Positions 18,586 to 26,517 of a DNA stretch of 64,000 nucleotides are shown piece after piece. Position 1 is the first letter of the stretch; each line of letters opens with the position of its first letter. The DNA lies in contig CAKPIA010000003.1 in the NCBI GenBank assembly GCA_934162205.1, positions 97,687 to 161,686 on the forward strand. Reading direction: 5' to 3'. The notes below the pieces were generated by a model. That model had not been told where the DNA came from. It was given only the letters and a program-made list of their open reading frames with translations, and searched no databases. The DNA is from an uncultured Clostridia bacterium. GTDB lineage: Bacteria; Bacillota; Clostridia; TANB77; CAG-508. Position numbers and translations under genes: made by a program.

Positions 18586-19491
18586 CTATATTATTGCATT
18601 TACAAAGTCTTCTTTATTAAATATTTCCATATCATCTATTTTTTCACCAACACCAATAAATTTAACCGGTATTTTATTTTCTTCTACAATTCCTATAACA
18701 GCTCCACCTTTTGCTGTCCCATCTAATTTTGTTAATACTAATCCTGTTATATCCGCTTCTTCTTTAAATGCTTTTACCTGTGAAATTGCATTTTGTCCAG
18801 TTGTTCCATCAATTACTAGTAATACTTCTTTTGCACTATCAGGCATTTCTTTATTTATTACTTTTTGTATTTTATTTAATTCATCCATTAGGTATTTTTT
18901 ATTATGCAATCTACCAGCAGTATCTACTATTAATATATCCGCATTTTTTTCTTTAGTAATTTTTATTGCATCATATACAACAGATGCTGGGTCTACACCT
19001 TCTTCTCTTTTTACTATTTCTGAACCTGATCTTTTTGCCCATATTTCTAGTTGTTCGACTGCCGCTGCTCTAAATGTATCTGCTGCTGCTACTACTACCT
19101 TTTTTCCATTCTTTACTAATCTATTTGCTATTTTACCTATTGAGGTTGTTTTTCCTACACCATTTACTCCAACAACTAATATTACTGATGGTTTTGTATC
19201 TAATTTTAAACTACTATCAGTTTCATCAAATATTGACATTATTTCATCTCTTAATGCTTTTTTAACTTCTTCTTCATCTTGTATATTATCTCTTTTTATT
19301 TTTTTTCTTAAATTATCTATTATTCTTACAGATGTATCCATTCCAATATCTGACATTATTAATATTTCTTCTAATTCTTCTAAAAATTCTTCATCTACTT
19401 TTCTAAATGTACTAAATATTCCATTTATTTTTTCATCTAATGAATTTTTTGTTTTGCTTAATCCTGTTTTTAATTTATCAAAAAAGCCCAT
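18586..19491 (-). CDS. ftsY: Signal recognition particle receptor FtsY
   Basis: FtsY docks SRP-bound ribosomes at the membrane. The 301-residue protein has a very short acidic A region, the helical N domain (about 25-95), and the G domain with GVNGVGKTT (P-loop, about 108-116), DTFRAAAVEQL, DTAGR and TKLDGTAKGG. The length is typical of Gram-positive FtsY. AAGGAGAGATT lies before the ATG. It is the first gene of a pair with the UPF0182 gene. The ffh gene is not in the window. Confidence 0.97.
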   Translation of the reverse strand: MGFFDKLKTGLSKTKNSLDEKINGIFSTFRKVDEEFLEELEEILIMSDIGMDTSVRIIDNLRKKIKRDNIQDEEEVKKALRDEIMSIFDETDSSLKLDTKPSVILVVGVNGVGKTTSIGKIANRLVKNGKKVVVAAADTFRAAAVEQLEIWAKRSGSEIVKREEGVDPASVVYDAIKITKEKNADILIVDTAGRLHNKKYLMDELNKIQKVINKEMPDSAKEVLLVIDGTTGQNAISQVKAFKEEADITGLVLTKLDGTAKGGAVIGIVEENKIPVKFIGVGEKIDDMEIFNKEDFVNAII

Positions 19492-19832
19492 ATAATCTCT
19501 CCTTAAAATTAATCTATAATGTATTTTAACATATTTTTTGCTATATGTGTACTGTTTTATCTTATATTTTCTTCTTTATTGTTATCTAAATCATTATTTA
19601 AATATATATGTAAATCCGTATATCACATTATATATCTCTAACTATTAAACTTGTGAAATCCATCTATGTATTTACATTATTATATAAATTTAATAAAGTA
19701 TATCATAATTCTAGCAAATTACAACAGTTATTTAATAGATATTTATATTCTAGAATTTAATGTAGTATTTGCATGTACAGAAAATATGGAAGTCCATATA
19801 TTCAATAAAGACTTGTTAATTGGAAATAAAAC
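19492..19832. other. Non-coding stretch upstream of the cysteine-cluster gene
   Basis: No credible gene is seen. There is a small perfect hairpin ATATGGA-AGT-TCCATAT (19784-19800) and a pair of CTAG-centred inverted segments (ATTCTAG near 19709, CTAGAAT near 19751). These may be remnants or regulatory sites. Confidence 0.4.
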
Positions 19833-19861
19833 TTGTAATTTTATGTAAATTTTGGTATAAT
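19833..19861 (+). promoter_or_regulatory. Promoter of the cysteine-cluster gene
   Basis: TTGTAA (19833-19838), 17 bases, TATAAT (19856-19861), with a TG one base before the -10. A hairpin AATAACTA/TAGTTATT (19859-19887) begins at the predicted start of transcription and could act in control. Confidence 0.7.
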
Positions 19862-19912
19862 AACTACGAAACATGTAAATAGTTATTAAATAATGAATTG
19901 GAGGACTACAAA

Positions 19913-20485
19913 ATGAATGATAATCAACTTTATAGCTACATTGAAGAATTAACGTTTCCAAAGTTACCTTATCGGAGTGTAAAAAAAGACTATTCAGTCT
20001 TAAAAAATGTGAATAAAAAAGCATGCGCCCAATGTGGTGGACTCTGTTGTAAACGCTGTGGCTGTCATTTTAGCCCTGATGACTTTCAAGAAATTTCTTT
20101 TGATTTTTTGAAGAAGGAATTAGAAAAAGGATATATTTCCATTGACTTTGTAAATGGAGAAATGATACTTGAGGATTTTGGGGTTTATATTCTTAGAATA
20201 CGAAATCAAGATTCACCTATTGTAGATACAGGCTATGGAAAAAATAATTGTATTTTGCTTACTCCAAATGGATGTAAACTTAATTACAAACACAGACCAA
20301 CTGGCGGAAAGCTTTTAATCCCATCAGAAGAGCTCCGACCTGGATTATTAGGGGAACCACCAAAAAGGAAATGTATTTCTTCTTACGATATTCGTAAATG
20401 TTGTTATGAGTGGAAACCACATAAAAAACTTTTATATGAATTATCAGAATACTTCAAAGATAAAGATTTTCCATGTTCATTATAA
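19913..20485 (+). CDS. YkgJ-like cysteine-cluster protein
   Basis: I start the 190-residue protein at the ATG at 19913, because TTGGAGGA lies just upstream; an earlier in-frame TTG would place that site inside the gene. It contains a dense cluster CAQCGGLCCKRCGC (about residues 34-47), then NNCILLTPNGCKLNYKHRP (about 117-135), then KRKC and RKCCYEW. The order matches the YkgJ family (CxxCxxxCC, GxCxxL, GCxxYxxRP), thought to bind zinc or an iron-sulfur cluster. The usual cysteine after RP is replaced (RPTGGK). Codon use is less AT-biased than in the neighbours, so the gene may have been acquired. The function is unknown. Confidence 0.82.
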   Translation: MNDNQLYSYIEELTFPKLPYRSVKKDYSVLKNVNKKACAQCGGLCCKRCGCHFSPDDFQEISFDFLKKELEKGYISIDFVNGEMILEDFGVYILRIRNQDSPIVDTGYGKNNCILLTPNGCKLNYKHRPTGGKLLIPSEELRPGLLGEPPKRKCISSYDIRKCCYEWKPHKKLLYELSEYFKDKDFPCSL

Positions 20486-20548
20486 GATTATGCAAGTTAC
20501 ATAATCTTACCAAAAAACTGCATCAAGCAGAACTCTAGTTAATGGGTA

Positions 20549-20581
20549 AAAAAATGGCACAAATTGTGTGCCATTTTTTAT
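20549..20581. terminator. Bidirectional terminator between two converging genes
   Basis: AAAAAATGGCACA pairs with TGTGCCATTTTTT across a 5-base loop. A further imperfect palindrome without a T-run (TAAGATTATG/CATAATCTTA) lies at 20484-20510. Confidence 0.88.
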
Positions 20582-21145
20582 TCTTGATAAATTGTAACTA
20601 TTGGTATACCTTTAAACCATTTTTTATTTTTTTCATCATCAGCCTCTTTAAAGTAATATCTAACTAAATTATTTTTATTCTTGTTTCCTTTTTCCATATA
20701 ATTAAACGAATATACTTTAATTGTATTATCCTTTAAATTTTTAATATTGGAAATAAAAATTCCATCTTTATATTCTATATCTTCAATAGTACTACTCTCA
20801 TCAGATTTTGAATAAATCCTAATAAAAGCATTCTCCTTTTTTTTCTGCTTTTTTTATAAATTCATCAATAGTATAAATATTACTTGATACTACTTTATTT
20901 TTATTTTCAACAAAACATCCATCTTTTATTGCATCTTCTATAGTATAATTAGATGGTATTTCACTTAATTTTATAAAATTAGGATTTTCTATATATGTAT
21001 ATTCTATACTAGTTTCTGATTTTTCTCTCGATACAGCTTTATCTACAACTGCATACCAAACATTATTTTTATTACTATAATTAGGATTTTCCTTTTGTTT
21101 CATAATTATATGTGTTGTTGTTTCATCAGCTTTATTTTTGGTCAT
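20578..21145 (-). pseudogene. DUF4362-like protein gene, frameshifted at an A8 run
   Basis: The reading frame from the ATG at 21143-21145 stops at 20819-20821 after 108 residues. Removing one A from the run of eight at about 20836-20843 lets translation run on for about 80 more residues (AFIRIYSKSDESS to IPIVTIYQE) to a TAA at 20578-20580, directly at the terminator. The repaired 188-residue product contains YTIEDAIKDGCFVEN and IYTIDEFIKKAEKK, followed by IRIYS and IEYKDGIF. This order resembles the DUF4362 domain (EDAxKNGDVV, FexFvenvkkgk, vRIxxYT). No signal peptide is seen. A five-codon ORF upstream overlaps the ATG as ATGA. Either a decayed gene, a slippery-site product, or a base-calling error. 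Confidence 0.65.
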
Positions 21146-21246
21146 TTAAACAATATCATTTTTGGTACTCTCTTTCAATATTTTTTTAATATACTTGTGA
21201 CATATCTATTTTAAACCTATATTATTAAATTTTTTGTGAAAGAAAA

Positions 21247-21276
21247 GGTGGTGGCTCAATTAAACGAGCCACCACA
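21247..21276 (-). terminator. Terminator of the radical SAM gene
   Basis: GTGGTGGCTC (21248-21257) pairs perfectly with GAGCCACCAC (21266-21275). On the minus strand a T-rich tail follows. The stem is unusually GC-rich for this window. Confidence 0.85.
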
Positions 21277-21290
21277 AAATTGGTTAATAA

Positions 21291-22157
21291 TTAATTGAAG
21301 TCGGCATAAATCCAGTTAGGTGCTGTTAATCCGTCTGAGTAAATTACCATAAAGGTGGGATGTGGGTAAAAAAGAGATTCTTCTAACTTATAACCACACA
21401 GTCTCTTCAGATGAAATTTAACTCCATCGAAATTTACAATATCAATACATCCGGTTTGAATTAACTGCGTTGAATTCTTAGGTTCAATTAAGCTGAATTT
21501 TTCAAAAAACGGGTACAGAGCTACCCAGTTTTTATCATATTCCTCATGCCCATGATTCAGACCAATATACTTTACCTCAGAAATTCTGCATCCATCAATG
21601 TGAATTTCATGGCAAAGCTCAATGAGCTTTTCAACAAAATGATCATCGCCAATCCACTTTTGGGTTACAACCATATTAAAGGTTGTTTCAAATTGCTTTT
21701 CTTCCAAAGCATTTCGAATGTTATCAAATCGAATTGGTAATCCAATCGTTTCTGCATTCAGAGATTCCTTATAGTGGTGTAAAGCTATTCTCAGCTCATC
21801 CACAAGACCATTTAATCTTGCTACCTTTTCTGGTGTTAAAAAGCAACCATTGGTATTCAAGATAATTTTTTGCTTATGTGGTCTGATTCCTTCAAGCAAG
21901 GAAATAAGTTTATCGAAATGCAACAAAGGTTCTCCTCCGGTAACATCAACAACCTGAAAATCGGTAGCTTCAATACTAGCTTTAACCATTGCAGGTATAT
22001 CCATAGTTCTAGGGTTTCGATTACCATGGTCGATGCAAAATTCGCATTTACCAGGGCAATCGTTGCAAAATTTAATTTGCTGTAACAGAGGTGCTTCAAT
22101 TGAACAGGTACAATTTTTTGCTGGTACTAAATGCCGTACGTCTTCATTTGGATTCAT
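21291..22157 (-). CDS. Radical SAM protein, probably acquired by transfer
   Basis: I start the 288-residue protein at the ATG at 22155-22157, preceded by GAAGGAGACG; a longer in-frame start lacks a site. It has a cysteine pair (CTC, 16-18), then C31 and the radical SAM motif C34-PGK-C38-EF-C41 that holds the 4Fe-4S cluster. DVTGGEPLLHFD (the GGEP SAM-binding motif, about 71-82) and ILNTNG follow. The C-terminal half has further cysteines (GCIDIVNFDG, LCGYKLE) but no clear SPASM domain. The reaction is unknown. GC content and codon use are clearly higher than in flanking genes. It is a single unit with its own promoter and a GC-rich terminator, between two relics. Confidence 0.88.
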   Translation of the reverse strand: MNPNEDVRHLVPAKNCTCSIEAPLLQQIKFCNDCPGKCEFCIDHGNRNPRTMDIPAMVKASIEATDFQVVDVTGGEPLLHFDKLISLLEGIRPHKQKIILNTNGCFLTPEKVARLNGLVDELRIALHHYKESLNAETIGLPIRFDNIRNALEEKQFETTFNMVVTQKWIGDDHFVEKLIELCHEIHIDGCRISEVKYIGLNHGHEEYDKNWVALYPFFEKFSLIEPKNSTQLIQTGCIDIVNFDGVKFHLKRLCGYKLEESLFYPHPTFMVIYSDGLTAPNWIYADFN

Positions 22158-22207
22158 TATATCGTCTCCTTCCACTTTATCCAAAAAGTTTGCACTTAAC
22201 ATAATAT

Positions 22208-22236
22208 ATTGTAACATGTTTAGAAAAAAAAAACAA
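22208..22236 (-). promoter_or_regulatory. Promoter of the radical SAM gene
   Basis: On the minus strand TTGTTT (22231-22236) and TACAAT (22208-22213) are separated by 17 bases containing a T-run. Confidence 0.55.
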
Positions 22237-22283
22237 GATAACTAAAAAAATATCATAGATATTAGGAAATAGAGAAATAAATT

Positions 22284-22545
22284 TCCACCAGCTTAGCTGG
22301 TGGTTTTTCCTTTACGCCTAAAAGGCTTCTCTACTGGTTTCCACTGAAGTGGCCTTTGCGACTGACTTTTGCACTTGTCAGTCGCTCCCCCTTTAAGGGG
22401 TCTATTTCTTCTATTGTCATTTGGTCGCTCAACTTGTCTTCTTTTAATTGATTTGCTCTATATTCCTTTTAAGCTCTACCGAACCCCAAGACAATCTTGG
22501 GGTTTTAGAAATACAAAAATTAAGTCGATTTAATCGACTTATATC
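22284..22545 (-). mobile_element. IS200/IS605-type relic (TnpB 3' end and terminal hairpins)
   Basis: No intact transposase gene is present. The minus strand, read from 22457 to 22293, is open for 54 codons and ends SQRPLQWKPVEKPF-RRKGKTTS. The DNA for this (CTTCAGTGGAAACCAGTAGA then GAAGCC) resembles the end of tnpB genes and of the overlapping omega RNA in IS605 elements, where CTTCAGTGGAAGCAGGAAGCC is common. A terminal-type hairpin, CCACCAGC/GCTGGTGG (22285-22303), closes it. Further stems are GCGACTGAC/GTCAGTCGC (about 22347-22387), CCCC/GGGG pairs near 22390, CCCCAAGA/TCTTGGGG (about 22484-22502) and a 21-bp palindrome (22521-22541). I infer an internally deleted, immobile copy. Confidence 0.5.
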
Positions 22546-22625
22546 TGTGAAATCTATATTCACTTTTGGTTTTCGCAGACTCCAGTATTATCAATACTTT
22601 TAAGCAGTTCAACGAAAACGTGTAA

Positions 22626-22701
22626 TGGAGCTATTAGGCGGAATCGAACCGCCGACCTACAGGTTACGAATCTGTTGCTCTACCAACTGAGCTATAATAG
22701 C
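22626..22701 (-). tRNA. tRNA-Thr (anticodon CGU)
   Basis: The minus strand gives acceptor GCTATTA with TAATAGC, discriminator T and encoded CCA (22626-22628). The D-arm, the GTTCGATTC T-loop and the anticodon loop TTCGTAA (anticodon CGT) are clear. The bottom pair of the anticodon stem is an A-C mismatch. Confidence 0.94.
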
Positions 22702-22791
22702 ATATAAGTAAAGTAGTAATAATCTTTACTACTTTACAATAATTTTATAAATTATGTTTAATTGTTATATTTTTGTTATATAATTTTATGT

Positions 22792-24297
22792 TTAAAAATG
22801 TTTTCCTTTTGATCTTTTATTTCTTTTTGGTTTTACATCATCATCTTCTTGAATTTGAGTTTCTGCATCTTCATTTTGATTTTGATTTTGATTTTGTATT
22901 TTTGATTGTTTTACTTCATCAATGTTTTTTTCATCTTTATCTTCAACATTATTGTTGATTTTTATATCATCTTTTTCATTATTAATATTATTATTTAACT
23001 CATTAAATTTGTCTCTGATATTTATATAATCATTATTAAAATATTCTTCTGTTTCATTTCTTACAGTAATATATCTTAATATAACAATTATTATTATCAA
23101 AATAGTTACAAATATTATTATACCTCTTATTGTCCATTGTCTTATTTTTAGATTTCTATTTATTTGTTCAATTTCTTGGTTAAGTAAATCTTGATTTATT
23201 TTTGTTACGGTTTCTTCTTTTACATTTTCTTTTTTTGTAACTGTTATATTATATACCTTTTCTTCTACTCCATCTTTCTTTAATGTAATAGTTATTAAGT
23301 TATCTCCTATTTTCAAATTCTCGTTACCTTTTACTTCTATTGTAATATCTTTATCATTTGATATAGGCTCAATATTTAATTTTTCTATATTTTCATCTAT
23401 TTTTACTTTATATTCATATATATCTTTAGAAAATTCTGGAGTCAACTCATAATTTTCTATTTTTAGTTCATCTAATTGTAAAATTATTTCTTCAGGTTTA
23501 TCATTATTTTCCTCAGAATTGTCTGTTGTGTTATCTGTTGTTTGATTGTTTTTATTATTTTCTTCTGGTTTTGTTTTTGTTAATAATGATGTACTTACAT
23601 ATGCGGTTTGTCCATTATATGTTATTTTGCTCCATCCATTATTTCCTATTCCAATTCTTGTAACACTATCTCCTTCTGATAATGACCCAACTTTTGTTGA
23701 ACTTGTACTGTATGAACTTCTAATATTTGCTTTACTTTTTGCATAAACAGTTTCATTTGTTGATGTAAATATTGGCTCCGCTGGTGTAGAATTGTTATTA
23801 TTGTTATTACTGTTACCATTATTATCACTATTGTTATTGTTATTGCTATTATTACTACTATTGTTATTGTTATTGCTATTATTACTACTATTGTTGCTAT
23901 TACTATTTGAATTATTATTTGATGTTGTATCTTTTACTATTATGCTAATACTTTTACTTCCAGATACAACATTAGCAGAAGAATCTGAAACATCTGCAGC
24001 TTTTACTGTTATTTTTGCTGTTCCCTCTTTTTTGGCAGTTATAGTTATTGATTTACTACCAGATTCAACCCATTCTGACGAACTACTAATTGATACAACA
24101 TTACTATCAGATGAAGTTATTGAAAACTTTCCGGCACAATCACTTGCAGTTATTGTAATAGTTGCTGTACTTCCATTTGTTAATGTGGTTTTAGATGCAG
24201 AAGCAGAAAATGAAGCAGCATTAACAATTGTATTATAGAATAATATTACAAAAAACAGTAATATTAAAAACAATATTTTTTTAACATTTTTTTTCAT
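22792..24297 (-). CDS. Membrane-anchored surface protein: Ig-like, SH3b and cadherin-like domains
   Basis: The 501-residue protein has a signal peptide (residues 1-28, KKNVKKILFLILLFFVILF core, then NAASFSAS). A Big-type Ig-like domain follows (about 30-125, TITITASD to ISIIVKD), then a long Asn/Ser linker (about 128-175). Next are a bacterial SH3 domain (about 183-240, ANIRSSYSTSSTKVGSLSEGD to WSKITYNGQTAYVS) and a cadherin-like beta-sandwich (about 275-355). A membrane helix near 385-408 and a charged cytoplasmic tail close the protein. SH3b domains bind peptidoglycan peptides, so it probably sits at the wall. It lies 20 bases after the GH73-dockerin gene in one operon. Confidence 0.85.
   Translation of the reverse strand: MKKNVKKILFLILLFFVILFYNTIVNAASFSASASKTTLTNGSTATITITASDCAGKFSITSSDSNVVSISSSSEWVESGSKSITITAKKEGTAKITVKAADVSDSSANVVSGSKSISIIVKDTTSNNNSNSNSNNSSNNSNNNNNSSNNSNNNNNSDNNGNSNNNNNNSTPAEPIFTSTNETVYAKSKANIRSSYSTSSTKVGSLSEGDSVTRIGIGNNGWSKITYNGQTAYVSTSLLTKTKPEENNKNNQTTDNTTDNSEENNDKPEEIILQLDELKIENYELTPEFSKDIYEYKVKIDENIEKLNIEPISNDKDITIEVKGNENLKIGDNLITITLKKDGVEEKVYNITVTKKENVKEETVTKINQDLLNQEIEQINRNLKIRQWTIRGIIIFVTILIIIIVILRYITVRNETEEYFNNDYINIRDKFNELNNNINNEKDDIKINNNVEDKDEKNIDEVKQSKIQNQNQNQNEDAETQIQEDDDVKPKRNKRSKGKHF
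23795..23930. repeat. Low-complexity Asn/Ser-codon tandem repeats
   Basis: This part of the surface-protein gene is built from repeated (AAT/AAC/AGT/AGC) codons. One block of about 30 bases (TATTGTTATTGTTATTGCTA on the plus strand, with flanks) occurs twice in tandem near 23827-23895. Length variation by slippage is likely. Confidence 0.75.
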
Positions 24298-24317
24298 CTT
24301 TTGTCTCTCCTCTCTAT

Positions 24318-26051
24318 TTATTTTAATGTTATCTTAGATGTACCCATAATATAGTTTTTAACTAACATATAATCTGTTGCTTTTACTTCTTCATCTTTAT
24401 TTAAATCAGCTGCTATTTTTTGGCTTACCTTAAATTTTGTTTTTCCCATAATGTAATTTTTAATTAGCATATAATCTGTTGACTTTACTTCTCCATCTCC
24501 ATTTATATCGCCTAGCATTGCAACTGTATATTTATCATCAATTCTACAACCTGTACCAGCAATTGCTGAATTTGATAATTCTTTTCCATTTAAATCTTTA
24601 ATTACTATATTGTTTCCTAATACTTTTTTTATGTCAGAAACTTTTGAATTAGGTGTTATTACAACTGCTTGATCTTTTATTTTTACTTTATCACTAGAAA
24701 CATTATTATTTGTATTATTATTGTTTGTGTTGTTGTTTGTATTATTGTTATCATTATTGTTTTCTGAATTAATTGGTACTAAATATAATTTATACTCTTC
24801 GTCATCATATGTTTGTCTTGCTACATATCCCGTTACGCCATTTGATTTTATTACTTTATCCCAATAAGTTCCATTTACTTTTTCTGTAGCTTTTTCTATT
24901 CTTGTTACAATTTCATCTTTATATAAGAATTCACCTGTTGCAGTTCCATTTTCTGATTTTCTTAATGTAATTTGTTTATTAACATTTACTCTAACTATAT
25001 CTGTTGATACATTTGATGCACTTGTTGTTGAAGGTCTTTTACTAACTACTGATGGCATGTTGTTATATAAAGGTATAATAAAAGTATATTTTCCATCTAA
25101 ACTATCTACTTGATTATAAGTTTTCCTTAATGTTTCTCCTTCTTTTTGAGCAGCTAATATGTTTTGCATATATTGATGATAATATAAACTATTATCAGAA
25201 CTTTCTACATCAAATTTTTGAAAATATAATGTATTTTGTCCTCTTGCAATGTAATCTTTTGCTATAAATTTTGCTCCACCTTTTATTGCCTTTACTAAAC
25301 TTGTCCAACCTTCTTTTTTTGCTTTTGCTAATCCATTTAATATTACTTTTGCTTTTGTTCCACCTGTTGCTCCTATATTAAAAACATTATAATATCCTTC
25401 ATATTGTCCTTCATATCCTTGTCCTTTTGTCAAAACTGTTCCAGTTTTTCCTTGTTCTTGTAATATTCTAGCAACCAAATAATATGGACTAACATTTGTT
25501 TTTTCTGCAACTTCTTTTATTGCATTTATATATTTTGTTTTATTTAAAAATGTTCCTTCTACCATTTTGGCAATTGTATTTTCATCATATCCATCATATG
25601 TTAATTCTTGAAATTGAAAAATATCAGTTTCATTAATTGAATTTCTTGGATCCATCATATATTTTATTGCTGATTCTGATGCACAAACCCATCCTCCATT
25701 ATCATATGCTTTATTTCCACATATTGAACAAATCCAATCTCCAGAATAATTTGAATTACTACCTGGTACTAAATTTCTTGGAGATCTTCCATGTCCTATA
25801 TATTCATTTGCAATTACTGTATTCCAATCTAATCCTGTATATAATACTTTAAATTTCCAATTTGGATGACTTGATTGTAAAGTTTTTATTAATTTTTTTA
25901 CACCTGGATATTTACTTTCACTTATTTTATCTATATCTGTACTTATTGTTTGATTTGTAGCATATGTATTACAATTTATTAAACTAAAAAAAACATATGA
26001 CATAATTATAAATATTAATGTTATTGAAATAAATTTATTAAATTTCAACAT
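24318..26051 (-). CDS. Secreted glucosaminidase (GH73-type) with SH3 and dockerin domains
   Basis: The 577-residue protein carries a signal peptide (about residues 1-30). The N-terminal catalytic part reads HPNWKFKVLYTGLDWNTVIANE, with a small CSICG/C zinc-like insertion, and then NVSPYYLVARILQEQG and YYNVFNIGA. This is the signature of clostridial peptidoglycan glucosaminidases. An SH3-like domain lies near 345-420. After an Asn/Thr linker, the C-terminus (about 505-577) is a type I dockerin: two calcium loops, GDINGDGEVKSTDYM and ADLNKDEEVKATDYM, each followed by a matching helix ending in NYIMG. A dockerin binds a cohesin on a scaffold or on the cell surface; no cohesin is seen in this window. 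Confidence 0.9.
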   Translation of the reverse strand: MLKFNKFISITLIFIIMSYVFFSLINCNTYATNQTISTDIDKISESKYPGVKKLIKTLQSSHPNWKFKVLYTGLDWNTVIANEYIGHGRSPRNLVPGSNSNYSGDWICSICGNKAYDNGGWVCASESAIKYMMDPRNSINETDIFQFQELTYDGYDENTIAKMVEGTFLNKTKYINAIKEVAEKTNVSPYYLVARILQEQGKTGTVLTKGQGYEGQYEGYYNVFNIGATGGTKAKVILNGLAKAKKEGWTSLVKAIKGGAKFIAKDYIARGQNTLYFQKFDVESSDNSLYYHQYMQNILAAQKEGETLRKTYNQVDSLDGKYTFIIPLYNNMPSVVSKRPSTTSASNVSTDIVRVNVNKQITLRKSENGTATGEFLYKDEIVTRIEKATEKVNGTYWDKVIKSNGVTGYVARQTYDDEEYKLYLVPINSENNNDNNNTNNNTNNNNTNNNVSSDKVKIKDQAVVITPNSKVSDIKKVLGNNIVIKDLNGKELSNSAIAGTGCRIDDKYTVAMLGDINGDGEVKSTDYMLIKNYIMGKTKFKVSQKIAADLNKDEEVKATDYMLVKNYIMGTSKITLK

Positions 26052-26268
26052 TTACACCTCTTTTGTTTTTTATTATTTTTTCTAAAAATTTGTCATTTTT
26101 TATCAGAATAAGTATATCATTATAGCCTTTTTTAGTCAATAAACCAGTAAGGTTATTTTCATTACTTTTTCGTTACCATTTAATAACAAAAATGTTACAA
26201 ATAATACAAAAAAGAAAACAATATTTTCATATTATTTTCTTTTATATACGTATTTTTTTGTTTATATG

Positions 26269-26424
26269 TTAGTTATTTCCACAGCATCCAAAGCTTGTGA
26301 ATAATAATAAGAATATTATTATAAAAAATAATATAGTACTATCATTATTGCATCCGCATCCATTTCCTCCAAATAATCCACCTAATACTCCGTTATTACA
26401 ACAATTTCTATTTTCGTCTGGCAT
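26269..26424 (-). CDS. Small Cys/Gly-rich membrane peptide (YjcZ-like)
   Basis: This 51-codon gene starts at the ATG at 26422-26424 behind a strong AAGGAGGGAAT site. The product begins MPDENRNCCNNGVLGGLFGG, continues NGCGCNND, and ends with one hydrophobic helix (STILFFIIIFLLLFTSFG) and CCGNN. Small single-span peptides rich in Gly and Cys of this kind (YjcZ-like) are common in spore formers and often belong to the spore coat, but I rely on general layout and not on a firm match. It is followed by an AT-rich imperfect hairpin near 26207-26241. Confidence 0.75.
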   Translation of the reverse strand: MPDENRNCCNNGVLGGLFGGNGCGCNNDSTILFFIIIFLLLFTSFGCCGNN

Positions 26425-26517
26425 ATTATTCCCTCCTTTTTTATTTTGTTATGTTATAATATGCAAATTTCTATTTTTGTGTTACAATATTATAAGATAA
26501 AAATTAAGGAGATTAAA

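Noticed and set aside
22284..22545. CRISPR array or group II intron
   Set aside because: The stems differ from each other, spacing is irregular and there are no repeated units, reverse transcriptase or intron domain V signature.
23792..24238. A plus-strand frame rich in leucine opposite the surface-protein gene
   Set aside because: It is the reverse reading of Asn/Ser codon repeats and has no ribosome binding site.
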